DNA of 64,000 nucleotides. It comes from Actinomadura alba (GTDB taxonomy: Bacteria; Actinomycetota; Actinomycetes; Streptosporangiales; Streptosporangiaceae). Position numbers and translations under genes: made by a program. Each line of letters opens with the position of its first letter. Positions within the stretch are counted from its first letter, which is position 1. Location of the stretch: contig NZ_JABVEC010000029.1 in NCBI RefSeq assembly GCF_014323705.1, forward strand, positions 24,106 to 88,105. Direction: 5' to 3'. The notes under the pieces are model-generated. The model ran no database searches. It was not told the origin of the DNA and saw only the letters and a program-made list of their open reading frames with translations. Below, piece after piece: positions 52,435 to 62,925 of this stretch.

Positions 52435-52687
52435 CACGCCTCCAGGGACCTGGCGGAATCCTGGAGCCCGACTCGGCAAAAGAATCCGATTCGGACTCTG
52501 GCCCCCGACTCTAAACGATCGCAATGCGGTACCGGAGGGCGCTCGGCCCACACTCGGATGCTCGCCCTCGCCCTCGCCCGACGCTACCGCCCTCGCCCGA
52601 CGCTACCGCCGCGGTCCGGGCCCCACCGCCGTCACCGCATCAGTCTCAATCCGCCTCACCCTTGATCGATCTCACTCCTGATCGATC
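52435..52687. other. Repeat-containing spacer between permease and acyl-CoA synthetase genes
   Basis: It contains two copies of CCCTCGCCCGACGCTACC (near 52567 and 52591) and two copies of TGATCGATCTCACTCC close to the permease stop. No coding frame is supported. The acyl-CoA synthetase promoter could lie here. Confidence 0.5.
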
Positions 52688-53753
52688 TCACTCCTGGGCC
52701 TTGCCGCCGGTGATGCGGGAGAGCACGAGGGCGACGAGGATGATCCCGCCGTTGAGCGCGCCGATCCACTGCGCGGGCACCCCGGCCAGGGTGAGCACGT
52801 TCTGGATCATGTACAGCAGCAGAATGCCGGTGAAGGCGCCGAACATGGTTCCCTTGCCGCCGCTCAGGCTCACCCCGCCGATCACGGCGGCGGCGAAGAC
52901 GGTGAAGATGGCACCGTCGCCCTGGGAGGCGGCGACGGACGCGAGGCGGCCAGAGAGCAGCAGCCCGCCCAGGGCCGCGAGCACGCTGGCCGAGGTCAGC
53001 GCGATCCACAGCACCCGGTCGGTGCGGATGCCCGCCGCCTTGGCGGCGTCGACATTGCCGCCGATGGCGTACAGCGCCCGGCCGAAGGAGGTGTGGCCGA
53101 GGACCACGATGCCGGCCGCGAACAGAGCGAAACACAGCCAGACCGACACGGGCAGGCCGAGCCAGCTCGTGGTGCCGAGGTACATCATCGACGGCGGCAG
53201 GTTGAAGAACGTCTGCCCGCCGGAGATCCCGGTGAGCAACCCGCGCAGCACGATGAGCATGCCCAGCGTCACGATGAAGCCGTGCAGCCCGAACCGGACG
53301 ATGAGCAGCGCGTTGAAGATCCCGATGAGCACGCCCACCGCGAGGGTGATGGGAATGGCCCAGCCGCCCGGTACGAGGCCAAGGCCGTGACCCGCGCCGA
53401 CGGCCACGGTCAGCCATGCGGCGACGCCCGGCGCAAGCCCGAAGGTCGACTCCAGTGACAGGTCCATCTTGCCGGTGACCAGCACGATGGTCTGCGCGAG
53501 AACGAGGAGTGCGATCTCGGACATCGTCTGCAGGATGTTGATGAGGTTGTCGCTCCGCAGGAAGATCGGATTGACGATCTGCCCGATGATCGCGATCACG
53601 ATGATCGCGGGAACGAGGGCGAAGTCCCGCAGCCTGACCAGGCTGACGGCGCCGCCCGGGCCGAACGGCCGCGCGCCCGGCGCCGCCGCACCCTCGGACG
53701 AGGATCCGGCCGAGACGGTCCCGGTGGTCTCACGCGTGGTGTCAGGCGTGGTG

Positions 53754-53761
<8 letters not shown>
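52688..53761 (-). CDS. Sugar ABC transporter permease (RbsC-like)
   Basis: A 357-residue permease with about eight to ten membrane segments after a Thr/Ser-rich cytoplasmic N terminus. NILQTMSEIALLVLAQTIVLVTGKMDLSLES is the ribose-permease family signature and IGGNVDAAKAAGIRTDRVLW the ATPase-contact loop; GGKGTMFGAFTGILLLYMIQNVL is also typical. It overlaps the ATP-binding gene by 8 bp and belongs to the same importer. Confidence 0.93.
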
Positions 53762-55304
<1,543 letters not shown>

Positions 55305-55317
55305 TTCTTCCGCCCTT

Positions 55318-56379
55318 CTAGAGGTTGTTGCCCCACAGCGACTTGTCGTCGGACTTGACGCTGGGGATCCCACCGTAGGTACCTCCGTCGGAGGTGACCA
55401 GCGGCGCCGACAGCTGGTCCTCCAGCAGGCCGGGGCGGACCTGGACGATGTTGCTGTCGTGGTCGGTCTTGCCGGGCTGGAACTTCTTGCCCTCGATCGC
55501 CGCCTTTACGTAGTACAGGGAGTATTTGGCGTAGAGGTCGGCCGGCTGCGAGACGGTGGCGTCGATGTTGCCCGCCGCGATGTCCTTCAGCTCCTGCGGG
55601 ATGCCGTCGTTGGACACGACGAAGACGTGCTTCGGGTCGCTCGGCGGCACCAGCAGGCCACGCTGCTTGAGGATCTGCAGGGTCCCGGCGAGCGCGAAGC
55701 TCGCCTGCATGTAGACGCCCTTGATGTCGGGGTTGGCGGTGAGGTCGGTCTGCAGCTTCTGCGACGCGACGGCGGCGTCCCACTTGGTGTCCTCACCGAA
55801 CACCTTGATGCCTGGGTAGCTCTTCTTCATGCACTCGTTGAACGCCTCGGTGCGGTCGCGGCCGTTGATCGACGCCAGGTCGCCCTGGAGCATGACGACC
55901 TTGCCCTTGCCCTTGAGCTTGGTGCCGAGGAAGTGGCAGGCCTTCTCGCCGTACGCGCGGTTGTCGGCCCGTACGACCATGTAGGCGTCACCCTGGTCGG
56001 GGCGGGTGTCGACGGTGACGACCGGGATCTTCTTGGCGGTCAGCGTCTGCAGCGTCGGCGCGATGGCGGCGGTGTCCTGCGGTGCCATCGCCACGCCCTT
56101 CACGCCCTGGCTGATGAAGGTCTGGACGTTGGAGGTGAGCTTGGCGACGTCGTTCTGGGAGTTCGTGGTCTTGAGCTCCACGCCGAGTTCGCCGGCGTAC
56201 TGCGGGACGTACTTGATGTAGGAGTTCCAGAAGTCGGTGTCGGACCGCGGGTAGTCCACACCGACGATCGGCTTGGCGGCCGCGCCGCCGGCACCGGAGT
56301 CGTCGCTGCCGCATGCCGTGAGCGGACCGGCGGTCAGCACCAGGGCGAACCCGGCGGCGGCGGCCTTCGAACGTTTCAT
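55318..56379 (-). CDS. Sugar ABC transporter substrate-binding lipoprotein
   Basis: A 353-residue periplasmic-binding protein of the RbsB type. The lipobox is LTAC (Cys23) followed by a short flexible linker. GVDYPRSDTDFWNSYIKYVPQYAGEL, MAPQDTAAIAPTLQTLTAKKIPVVTVD and VVSNDGIPQELKDIAAGNIDATVSQP are family blocks. It is the first gene of the importer operon, probably binding L-fucose or a related deoxysugar given the neighbours. Confidence 0.92.
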   Translation of the reverse strand: MKRSKAAAAGFALVLTAGPLTACGSDDSGAGGAAAKPIVGVDYPRSDTDFWNSYIKYVPQYAGELGVELKTTNSQNDVAKLTSNVQTFISQGVKGVAMAPQDTAAIAPTLQTLTAKKIPVVTVDTRPDQGDAYMVVRADNRAYGEKACHFLGTKLKGKGKVVMLQGDLASINGRDRTEAFNECMKKSYPGIKVFGEDTKWDAAVASQKLQTDLTANPDIKGVYMQASFALAGTLQILKQRGLLVPPSDPKHVFVVSNDGIPQELKDIAAGNIDATVSQPADLYAKYSLYYVKAAIEGKKFQPGKTDHDSNIVQVRPGLLEDQLSAPLVTSDGGTYGGIPSVKSDDKSLWGNNL

Positions 56380-56492
56380 TGCGTCTCCTCGAGTTTTCGG
56401 CTGACCCCCGATGGTCGGCTGTCGGTCGCCTGGTTCAGGCCGTACGGGCCGGCTCGCGCGAGTTCAGGGAGCACGGGTCGGCTCGTACGGGT

Positions 56493-57266
56493 TCAGGGGA
56501 CGGGGGGGCGCGGCCTGGGACGGAGCCCGTTCATGCCGCCGTCCACGGCGAGATCGGTACCGGTCGTGGCGCCGGACAGCGGGCTCGCGAGGTAGGCGAT
56601 CGCGCCGGCGACCTCGTCCGCCGCGACCATCCGGCCAAGAGGCTGCCGGGCCTCGAGCGCGGCCCGTTCGGCCTCGGGATCGTCGGCGCCCGACAGCAGC
56701 CGGCCGATCCACGGAGTATCGGCCGTGCCGGGGTTCACGCAGTTGACCCGGATGCCGTCGGGAACGAGGTCGACGGCCATGGCGCGGGTCATCGACAGCA
56801 CCGCGCCCTTGGTCGCGGAGTAGAGCACCCGGTCGGGCAGGCCGACCGTCGCGGCGATGGAGCACGTGTTGACGATGGCCGCGTGGTCGGAGGCCCGCAG
56901 GTACGGCAGCGCCGCGCGGGCCACCCGCGCCATGCCGACGACGTTGACGTCGAAGACCCGATGCCACTCCTCGTCGTCGTTGGCCTCGACCCCGCCCAGT
57001 GCGCCGATACCGGCGTTGTTGACCAGGATGTCGATGCCGCCGAGCCGCTCCGCCGCGTCGGCCACGGCCGCGCGCACCGAGGCGTCGTCGGTGACGTCGG
57101 CGCGCAGCCCGACGAGCGGCTCGGGTACCTCCGGCCGCAGGTCCAGGCACGCCACCCGGGCTCCCCGGGCGGCCAGCAGCGTCGCCGTGGCGAGGCCGAT
57201 GCCGGAGGCGCCTCCGGTCACCACCGCCGCCAGGCCGTGGAACTCCCCGTTCATGGGCTGGTTCAA
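56493..57266 (-). CDS. SDR-family oxidoreductase, probable 2-keto-3-deoxy-L-fuconate dehydrogenase
   Basis: A 257-residue short-chain dehydrogenase: TGGASGIG cofactor loop, NNAGIG, catalytic Ser (NTCSIAATVG), YSATK, and NCVNPGTADTPW. In Xanthomonas and Burkholderia the same position in the fucose route is an SDR oxidising 2-keto-3-deoxy-L-fuconate. TTG 57266 is the likely start: GGAGGTGATC, matching the full anti-SD, ends 2 bases before it, and TTG shares TGA with the stop of the dehydratase gene. ATG 57254 is four codons downstream and further from that site. Confidence 0.87.
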   Translation of the reverse strand: MNQPMNGEFHGLAAVVTGGASGIGLATATLLAARGARVACLDLRPEVPEPLVGLRADVTDDASVRAAVADAAERLGGIDILVNNAGIGALGGVEANDDEEWHRVFDVNVVGMARVARAALPYLRASDHAAIVNTCSIAATVGLPDRVLYSATKGAVLSMTRAMAVDLVPDGIRVNCVNPGTADTPWIGRLLSGADDPEAERAALEARQPLGRMVAADEVAGAIAYLASPLSGATTGTDLAVDGGMNGLRPRPRPPVP

Positions 57267-58579
57267 GAGATCACCTCCGGGACCCGGCCGGCCCACTGAG
57301 CGCCGTCGGGATAGCCGTACTCGATACGGGACCGCGGGTGGAGCATGGCACCGGCACCTGGCCCCTCGGGCGCGACGTAGCGGCCGGACCGGATGACCAC
57401 GGGCTCGGTGAAGTGCTCGTGCAGGTGGTCGACGTACTCGATGACCCGGTCGTCCATGGAGCCGCTGACCGCGACGTAGTCGAACATCGCCAGGTGCTGC
57501 ACCATCTCGCACAGGCCGACCCCGCCGGCGTGCGGGCAGACCGGCACGCCGAACTTCGCGGCGAGCAGCAGGATCGCGATGTTCTCGTTGACCCCGGCGA
57601 CGCGCGTGGCGTCGAGCTGCAGGATGTCGATGGCGCCGGCTTGGAGCAGCTGCTTGAACATCACCCGGTTGTGGGTGTGCTCGCCGGTCGCGACCTTGAT
57701 GGGGGCCACCTGGCGGCGGATGGCGGCGTGGCCGAGCACGTCGTCGGGCGAGGTCGGCTCCTCGATCCAGTACGGCTCGAACTCCGCCAGGGGCCTCAGC
57801 CATTCGATCGCCTGCCCGACGTTCCACGCCTGGTTGGCATCGATGGCGATGCGCACATCCGGACCGACGGCCTCGCGGGCCAGCCGCATCCGCCGTACGT
57901 CGTCGGTCAGGTCGGCGCCCACCTTGAGCTTGATCTGGGCGAAGCCGTCCGAGACCGCCTCGGCGGCGAGCCGTGCGAGCTTGTCATCGGTGTAACCGAG
58001 CCAGCCCGGCGTGGTGGTGTAGGCCGGGTAGCCGTCGGCGACCAGCCGCTCGGCGCGCCCGGCCCGGCCCGGCGCGCTCGCGGTCAGGATGTCGAGCGCC
58101 TCCTGCCGGGTCAGAGCGTCGTCGAGATAGCGGAAGTCGACGAGGTCGACCAGCTCGGTCGGGGTCAGCTCCGCGAGCAGCCGCCACAGGGGCTTGTCCT
58201 CCCGGCGGGCGCGCAGGTCCCACAGGGCGTTGAGCACGGCCCCGGCGGCCATGTGGATGACGCCCTTCTCCGGGCCGAGCCAGCGCAGCTGGCTGTCGCC
58301 GGTGAGCCTGCGCGACACCCCGCCGAGGTCGGCGAGGGCCTCCGCCACTGGTAGGCCGACGATGAGCGCGGCCAGTGCCCGTATCGCGGCGACCTCGATC
58401 TCGTTGCCGCGGCCGACGGTGAACGCCAGCCCGTGCCCCTCGTCTCCACCGCTCGTACGGACCACCACGTAGGCGGCCGAATAGTCCGGCTCCGGGTTCA
58501 TCGCGTCGGACCCGTCCAGATCCCGGGAGGTCGGGAACCTCACGTCGAAGGCGTCGACGGCGGAGATCAGTTCAGTCAC
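57263..58579 (-). CDS. L-fuconate dehydratase (enolase superfamily)
   Basis: A 438-residue enzyme of the usual FucD length. QIKLKVGADL has the Lys-x-Lys base, then metal ligands in IAIDANQAWN, YWIEEPTSPDD and VATGEHTHN, and the His base in PVCPHAGGVGLCE. YTTTPGWLGYTDDKL and WALRARRE-type loops (NALWDLRARREDKPLWRLL) fit fuconate dehydratases. It converts L-fuconate to 2-keto-3-deoxy-L-fuconate. GTG 58579 is taken as start; its GTG overlaps the stop (GTGA) of a 14-codon frame. Confidence 0.9.
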   Translation of the reverse strand: MTELISAVDAFDVRFPTSRDLDGSDAMNPEPDYSAAYVVVRTSGGDEGHGLAFTVGRGNEIEVAAIRALAALIVGLPVAEALADLGGVSRRLTGDSQLRWLGPEKGVIHMAAGAVLNALWDLRARREDKPLWRLLAELTPTELVDLVDFRYLDDALTRQEALDILTASAPGRAGRAERLVADGYPAYTTTPGWLGYTDDKLARLAAEAVSDGFAQIKLKVGADLTDDVRRMRLAREAVGPDVRIAIDANQAWNVGQAIEWLRPLAEFEPYWIEEPTSPDDVLGHAAIRRQVAPIKVATGEHTHNRVMFKQLLQAGAIDILQLDATRVAGVNENIAILLLAAKFGVPVCPHAGGVGLCEMVQHLAMFDYVAVSGSMDDRVIEYVDHLHEHFTEPVVIRSGRYVAPEGPGAGAMLHPRSRIEYGYPDGAQWAGRVPEVIS

Positions 58580-58620
58580 GTCCACCGGGCTTTCCGCGGC
58601 GGCGCCGCTGTGTCGCACAT
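58576..58620 (-). CDS. Short leader frame coupled to L-fuconate dehydratase
   Basis: ATG 58620 opens a 14-codon frame, MCDTAAPPRKARWT, seven bases after GGGGGGA, the only good ribosome site before the dehydratase. Its TGA overlaps the dehydratase GTG. Its expression would deliver ribosomes to the dehydratase start. It may be a genuine leader peptide or a chance frame. Confidence 0.4.
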   Translation of the reverse strand: MCDTAAPPRKARWT

Positions 58621-58669
58621 TGTGTCGTCCCCCCTGATGGTTCGGTCTGTAGCGGTCCGCACCCCTTGA

Positions 58670-58716
58670 ACATAGGATGTCTTTATAGGCCTGCATCGAG
58701 CTTCATGTCCAGACAT
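58670..58716 (-). promoter_or_regulatory. Leftward fucose promoter with ACATAGGATGT operator
   Basis: Read leftward: TGGACA (58711-58706), 18-bp spacer, TATAAA (58687-58682), then the perfect palindrome ACATAGGATGT (58670-58680) at the transcription start. A second dyad ATGTC-CA-GACAT (58705-58716) overlaps the -35 box. The layout indicates repression of the dehydratase operon. Confidence 0.7.
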
Positions 58717-58822
58717 CCCATTACTTTTGTTGTCTGGCATCGCATCTGACAAGGAACGTGGCAGCACACCGGCCATTAACCCGATGTATGCGCCGGTGCG
58801 ACAAGTCGCCACTTGGGCAAGG

Positions 58823-58851
58823 TTTTGCGAACATAGGATGTCTGTTAGGTT
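58823..58851 (+). promoter_or_regulatory. Rightward regulator promoter with ACATAGGATGT operator
   Basis: ACATAGGATGT (58831-58841) lies between a weak -35 (TTTTGC, 58823) and TAGGTT (58846-58851), which ends 7 bases before GTG 58859 with no ribosome site. This suggests autoregulation and a leaderless transcript. Confidence 0.65.
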
Positions 58852-58858
58852 GTGCACC

Positions 58859-59719
58859 GTGAGCACCTCCCCCTCGGGCACAGGCGAGGACATGGTGCGC
58901 CCGGTATCACTGACCGACGTCGCCATCTCGCGCATCCGGCGGCTCATCCGGTCCGGCCGGCTCCCGCCCGGATCCCGGCTGCCCTCGGAGCCACAGCTGG
59001 CCGCGCAGCTCGGTGTCTCCCGCAATCCCCTGCGCGAGGCCGTCAAGGCGCTCGTGGTCGCCCGCGTGCTCGACGTCCGCCGGGGCGACGGCACCTACGT
59101 GACGAGCCTGGAACCGCGCCTGCTCCTCGAAGGGGTCGGGCTGGCCATCGAACTGCTGCGGACCGACGCGCTCCGTGAGGTCGTCGAGGTACGGCGGCTG
59201 CTGGAACCCGTCGCCACCGGGCTCGCGGCCACCCGGATCTCTGCGGCCGGGCTCGCCGAGATCCGCGGCCACCTGGAGGCCATGCGCGCCGCCAGCGACG
59301 ACGTGGAGAAGCTCACCCGGTTCGACGCCGCCTTTCACCGCGCGGTCGTGGCGGCGACCGGCAACGAGACCCTGACCACGCTGCTCGAGGGCATCTCCAC
59401 GCGCACTCTGCGACTGCGCACATGGCGGGGCCTGGTCGAGGCCGACGCCGCGCACATGACGCTCGCCGAGCACGAGGCGATCTACGATGCATTGGAGGCC
59501 CGCGACCCCACGCTGGCCCAGGCGACCGCCCTCATGCACCTCAACACCTCGGAGAACTGGCTGCACGCCGCGCTCGGCGACACCGAGACCGAGACCGGCG
59601 GTAAGACCGGGAGTGGTACCGGGAGCGGGACCGGCGGCGGCGTCGATCTCAACGACCGCAACGACCTCAACGACCCCCCAACAGATCACCCAGATCACCG
59701 GATCGACAGCAAGGAGTGA
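58859..59719 (+). CDS. GntR-family (FadR subfamily) regulator of the fucose locus
   Basis: A 286-residue regulator. The winged helix is IRRLIRSGRLPPGSRLPSEPQLAAQLGVSRNPLREAVKALVVARVLDVRRGDGTYV, and an FCD all-helical sensor domain follows (RFDAAFHRAVVAATGNETLTTLLEGI, EHEAIYDALEARDPTLAQATALMHL) with the His/Asp/Glu residues that bind metal and carboxylate ligands. The last 40 residues are a Gly/Thr then Asp/Asn-rich tail. It is divergent from the dehydratase and leads the hydrolase gene by 2 bases, so it almost surely controls this pathway, probably responding to fuconate or a keto-deoxy acid. Confidence 0.9.
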   Translation: MSTSPSGTGEDMVRPVSLTDVAISRIRRLIRSGRLPPGSRLPSEPQLAAQLGVSRNPLREAVKALVVARVLDVRRGDGTYVTSLEPRLLLEGVGLAIELLRTDALREVVEVRRLLEPVATGLAATRISAAGLAEIRGHLEAMRAASDDVEKLTRFDAAFHRAVVAATGNETLTTLLEGISTRTLRLRTWRGLVEADAAHMTLAEHEAIYDALEARDPTLAQATALMHLNTSENWLHAALGDTETETGGKTGSGTGSGTGGGVDLNDRNDLNDPPTDHPDHRIDSKE

Positions 59720-59721
59720 GC

Positions 59722-60573
59722 ATGCGCCTCGTACGCACCGGACCGCCCGGGCGGGAACGACCCGCCGTACTCGGCGAGGACGGGCAGGGCCACGACCTCT
59801 CGGCCCTGACCACCGACATCGACGGCGCGTTCCTGTCCGGTGACGGCATCGAGCGCGCCCGCCGCGCGCTGGAGGCCGGCGAGCTGCCCCCGGTCGACCT
59901 CGGCGGAGAGCGGTTCGGTGCCCCGGTCGCCCGGCCCGGCAAGGTCGTGTGCATCGGCCTCAACTACAGCGACCACGCGGCCGAGACCGGCGCGACGCCA
60001 CCCGCCGAACCGGTGGTGTTCATGAAGGCGAGCAACACGGTGGTCGGGCCCGACGACACCGTGCTGGTGCCGCGCGGCAGCACGAAGACCGACTACGAGG
60101 TGGAGCTCGCGGTCGTGATCGGGCGCACCGCCCGCTATCTCGGCTCGCCCGAGGAGGCCGCCGGCGTCATCGCGGGATACGCGATCGCCGACGACGTCTC
60201 CGAGCGCGAGTTCCAGCTCGAGCGCGGCGGCCAGTGGGACAAGGGCAAGTCCTGCGAGACCTTCAACCCGCTCGGCCCGTGGCTGGTGACCCCCGACGAG
60301 GCCGGAGACCCGCAGGAACTCGGGTTGCGGCTGTGGGTCAACGGCGAGCTCCGCCAGAACGGCCACACGAAGAACATGATCTTCGGTGTCCACCACGTCG
60401 TGTGGTACCTCAGCCAGTTCATGGTGCTCGAACCCGGCGACGTCATCGACACGGGCACCCCCGCGGGGGTCGCCCTCGGCGCCGATCACATCCCGTACCT
60501 CACGGCCGGCGACGTCGTCGAGGTCGAGATCGACCGGCTCGGTCGGCAACGGCACGTCATCGGCCAGGCCTGA
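59722..60573 (+). CDS. Fumarylacetoacetate hydrolase-family protein, probable 2,4-diketo-3-deoxy-L-fuconate hydrolase
   Basis: A 283-residue FAH-fold enzyme. KVVCIGLNYSDHAAETG, the metal ligands in DYEVELAVVIG, ADDVSEREFQ and KGKSCETFNPLGPWLV, then IDTGTPAGVALG are family motifs. In the non-phosphorylative fucose route this enzyme splits the diketo acid to pyruvate and L-lactate. ATG 59722 follows AAGGAG and is 2 bases after the regulator's stop. Confidence 0.88.
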   Translation: MRLVRTGPPGRERPAVLGEDGQGHDLSALTTDIDGAFLSGDGIERARRALEAGELPPVDLGGERFGAPVARPGKVVCIGLNYSDHAAETGATPPAEPVVFMKASNTVVGPDDTVLVPRGSTKTDYEVELAVVIGRTARYLGSPEEAAGVIAGYAIADDVSEREFQLERGGQWDKGKSCETFNPLGPWLVTPDEAGDPQELGLRLWVNGELRQNGHTKNMIFGVHHVVWYLSQFMVLEPGDVIDTGTPAGVALGADHIPYLTAGDVVEVEIDRLGRQRHVIGQA

Positions 60574-60623
60574 TGGCCGGCCGCGCGTCATGAGAGAGCG
60601 CGCCTCATGAGAGAGCGAGCCCG

Positions 60624-61616
60624 ATGAGCGGCCAGGGCACCCCGCGCGACGTCGTCGCGCGGGTGCCGCTCGGCCGCCGGGGCATGACGGTGACGCGGAT
60701 CGGAATGGGCACGGCACCGATCGGCGGGCTGTTCAGCTCGGTCGGCGACGCCGCGGCCGAGGCGACGTTCGCGGCGGCCTGGGCCGGCGGCGTCCGGTAC
60801 TTCGACACCGCTCCGCACTACGGGGTGGGGACGGCCGAGAGGCGGCTCGGCGCCTTCCTCGCCGGCCTCGACCCGGCCGCCAGAGCCGAGGCCGTCGTGT
60901 CCACCAAGGTGGGCCGGCTGCTGGAGCCGGGCCGAACCGAGCCCGGCACCGAGTCCTTCCACGAAGGTGCCTCACTGGTCCGCCGGCGCGATTACACACG
61001 TGAGGGCGTCTACCGGTCGCTCGCCGACAGCCTGGAGCGGTCGGGACTCGACGCCTTCGACATCGCGCTGATCCACGATCCCGACGACCACTGGCCCGAG
61101 GCCGTCTGGGAGGCGTACCCGGCGCTCGAGCGCCTGCGCGACGAGGGTGCCGTCCGCGCCATCGGCGTCGGCATGAACCAGACGGCGATGCCGGCCCGGT
61201 TCGTGACCGAGACCGACATCGACTGCGTCATGGTGGCCGGGCGTTACAGCCTGCTCGACCGCGGCGCCGAGGAGGAGTTGCTGCCGCTGTGCGCCGAGCG
61301 CGGCGTCGGAGTGCTGGTCGCGGCGGTGTTCAACAGCGGCGTGCTGGCGGATCCCCGGCCCGGCGCGCACTACGACTACGCGCCCGCGCCCGCGACGGTG
61401 CTGCGCCGGGCCCGGTGGATGGCCGACCGGTGCACGGCGCACGGTGTGTCCCTCGCCGCCGCCGCGCTGCGCTTCCCGCTGCGGCACCCCGCCGTCACCG
61501 GTGTCGTGGTGGGAGCGAGGACGCCCACGGAGATCACCGATGACCTCGCGCTGGCCGCCACGGACATCCCCGCGGACCTCTGGGCCGAACTCGACCAGGA
61601 AGCACGGGGCCGCTGA
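60624..61616 (+). CDS. Aldo/keto reductase, probable L-fucose dehydrogenase
   Basis: A 330-residue AKR with the tetrad Asp/Tyr in RYFDTAPHYG, Lys in VVSTKVGR and His in ALIHDPDDHW. LGRRGMTVTRIGMGTAPIGGL and YSLLDRGAEEELLPLCAERGVGVLVAAVFNSGVL resemble D-threo-aldose 1-dehydrogenases, which oxidise L-fucose to its lactone. No lactonase gene is seen nearby. The preceding 30 bp repeat CATGAGAGAGCG twice. Confidence 0.87.
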   Translation: MSGQGTPRDVVARVPLGRRGMTVTRIGMGTAPIGGLFSSVGDAAAEATFAAAWAGGVRYFDTAPHYGVGTAERRLGAFLAGLDPAARAEAVVSTKVGRLLEPGRTEPGTESFHEGASLVRRRDYTREGVYRSLADSLERSGLDAFDIALIHDPDDHWPEAVWEAYPALERLRDEGAVRAIGVGMNQTAMPARFVTETDIDCVMVAGRYSLLDRGAEEELLPLCAERGVGVLVAAVFNSGVLADPRPGAHYDYAPAPATVLRRARWMADRCTAHGVSLAAAALRFPLRHPAVTGVVVGARTPTEITDDLALAATDIPADLWAELDQEARGR

Positions 61617-61753
61617 GCCGCAGAGCACAGAGTCCCGGAGCTTCGGAGCTTCGGAGCCACAGAGCCGCAGCCGCCGCGCCACGGGGCACCGGCGCTCCGG
61701 CCGATCGCCCACCCGCCGAGGCGGCCGAGCGGTCCGGCGGGCAGGATGGGAGC

Positions 61754-62245
61754 GTGAACGTGGCGGTGCTCTCGGACACTCACGCCCCGCGGCGCTGGCG
61801 CTTCTGCCCGCCCCGCGTGGCCGAGCGCCTGCGCGACGCGGACCTTATCCTGCACGCGGGTGACGTGTGCACGCCCGACGTGCTCGACGAGCTGACCGCC
61901 TATGCCCCGGTCCACGTCGTCGCGGGCAACAACGACGGCCCGGACGTGGCGGCCTGGGGCGCACCCGAGCGGCTCGAGCTCGAGCTCGACGGGCTGGCGG
62001 TCGCGATGGTGCACGACAGCGGCGCGGCGACCGGCCGCACCCGGCGGATGCGGCGCTGGTTCCCGGACGCCGATCTCGTCGTGTTCGGGCACTCCCACAT
62101 CCCACTCGACGAGACCGGCGACGGCGTACGCATCTTCAACCCCGGTTCGCCGACCGATCGCCGCCGCCAGCCGCACGGCACCATGGGCGTGCTCACGATC
62201 GCCGACGGCCGTCTCACGCAGGCGCGCATCATCCCCGTCACCTGA
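61754..62245 (+). CDS. Metallophosphoesterase (YfcE/MJ0936-like)
   Basis: A 163-residue calcineurin-fold phosphoesterase with all metal motifs: LSDTHAPR, LHAGDV, VAGNNDG, HDSG and FGHSHIP. It is likely a phosphodiesterase; the substrate is not known. GTG 61754 has GGATGGGAGC upstream. Confidence 0.9.
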   Translation: MNVAVLSDTHAPRRWRFCPPRVAERLRDADLILHAGDVCTPDVLDELTAYAPVHVVAGNNDGPDVAAWGAPERLELELDGLAVAMVHDSGAATGRTRRMRRWFPDADLVVFGHSHIPLDETGDGVRIFNPGSPTDRRRQPHGTMGVLTIADGRLTQARIIPVT

Positions 62246-62265
62246 CCGGAATCCCGGCACGGAGC

Positions 62266-62595
62266 CTAGGCCGCGCCGGGCGACACCCTGGGGCCTCGCG
62301 GCACCGGGTTTCCCGACGAGCCGCCGCGACCCCGGAAGACCACCAGACCGTTGACCGGATCGGGCACCGCGTCGAGGGCGGCACGCGTTCCGGGCAGGGC
62401 ACGCCACGCCTGCCACTGCTCCTCGTCGGCGAACTCGACCTCGAACACCAGGCCCCAGGAGTGGTCGTGCCACTCCCAGGCCGAGGCGCCGTTGGTGAGG
62501 GCGGACTCGATGAGCGACCGGCCATAGGAATCGCGCCAGGCGGCAGCGGAGGTCTGCGCGCTGAAGACCTCGATCGACCACCACTCCGTAGCCAT
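62266..62595 (-). CDS. Hypothetical protein, actinobacterial
   Basis: A 109-residue protein, MATEWWSIEVFSAQTSAAAW then ESALTNGASAWEWHDHSWGLVFEVEFADEEQWQAWRALPG. The compact alpha/beta look and Trp-rich composition suggest a small ferredoxin-like fold, but no function is known. ATG 62595 is chosen because TATGCT precedes it by 7 bases, fitting a leaderless gene. Confidence 0.6.
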   Translation of the reverse strand: MATEWWSIEVFSAQTSAAAWRDSYGRSLIESALTNGASAWEWHDHSWGLVFEVEFADEEQWQAWRALPGTRAALDAVPDPVNGLVVFRGRGGSSGNPVPRGPRVSPGAA

Positions 62596-62602
62596 ACACC
62601 CG

Positions 62603-62608
62603 AGCATA
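62603..62608 (-). promoter_or_regulatory. -10 box of a probable leaderless transcript (hypothetical gene)
   Basis: TATGCT read on the minus strand ends 7 bases before ATG 62595. Confidence 0.45.
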
Positions 62609-62639
62609 AACACCGGGCCGGACGGCCCGAAGGGAGGCG

Positions 62640-62882
62640 GCTCCTCTCTGAGGAAGCCCGCGTTCGGGCTGTCCGCGCCGGTCCGGCCGAACCGTCGCGC
62701 CGCGGTGACGAGCTCGCCCACGCCGACCCCGCGCAGACCCGGATCGTCGAGGTCGATGATCCGGTAGGCGTAGCGCAGCCCGGCGAGCTCCGCCTCACGC
62801 TCGTGCAGTGCCGGGTCAGCGATGCGCCGACACCAACGCCGATGAGACCGATCAGATACCCGGACCGCCGCTGCTCCGCCAA
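62640..62882 (-). pseudogene. Frameshifted N-terminal fragment of a shikimate/quinate dehydrogenase
   Basis: From TTG 62882 the frame reads YLIGLIGVGVGASLT, then matches stop; in the next frame it resumes as DPALHEREAELAGLRYAYRI followed by IDLDDP and VGELVTAARRFG. Joined, this resembles the N terminus of shikimate dehydrogenases (GIGASLTPALHEREA...LIDLD...VGELV). A one-base deletion near 62815 explains the frame change, and the rest of the gene (the usual FDGLNVTHPCKQ and NADP domain) is missing. The TetR gene next to it likely once controlled it. Confidence 0.7.
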
Positions 62883-62902
62883 AGGGTGACCACCCCAGAG
62901 GG

Positions 62903-62925
62903 ACGTAATGTACGAACTAGTACGT
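62903..62925. promoter_or_regulatory. Palindromic operator upstream of the TetR gene
   Basis: GTAC-GAACTA-GTAC (62910-62923) nested in ACGT...ACGT (62903-62906 and 62922-62925) lies between the pseudogene and the TetR gene, the expected position for a divergent repressor. Confidence 0.5.
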
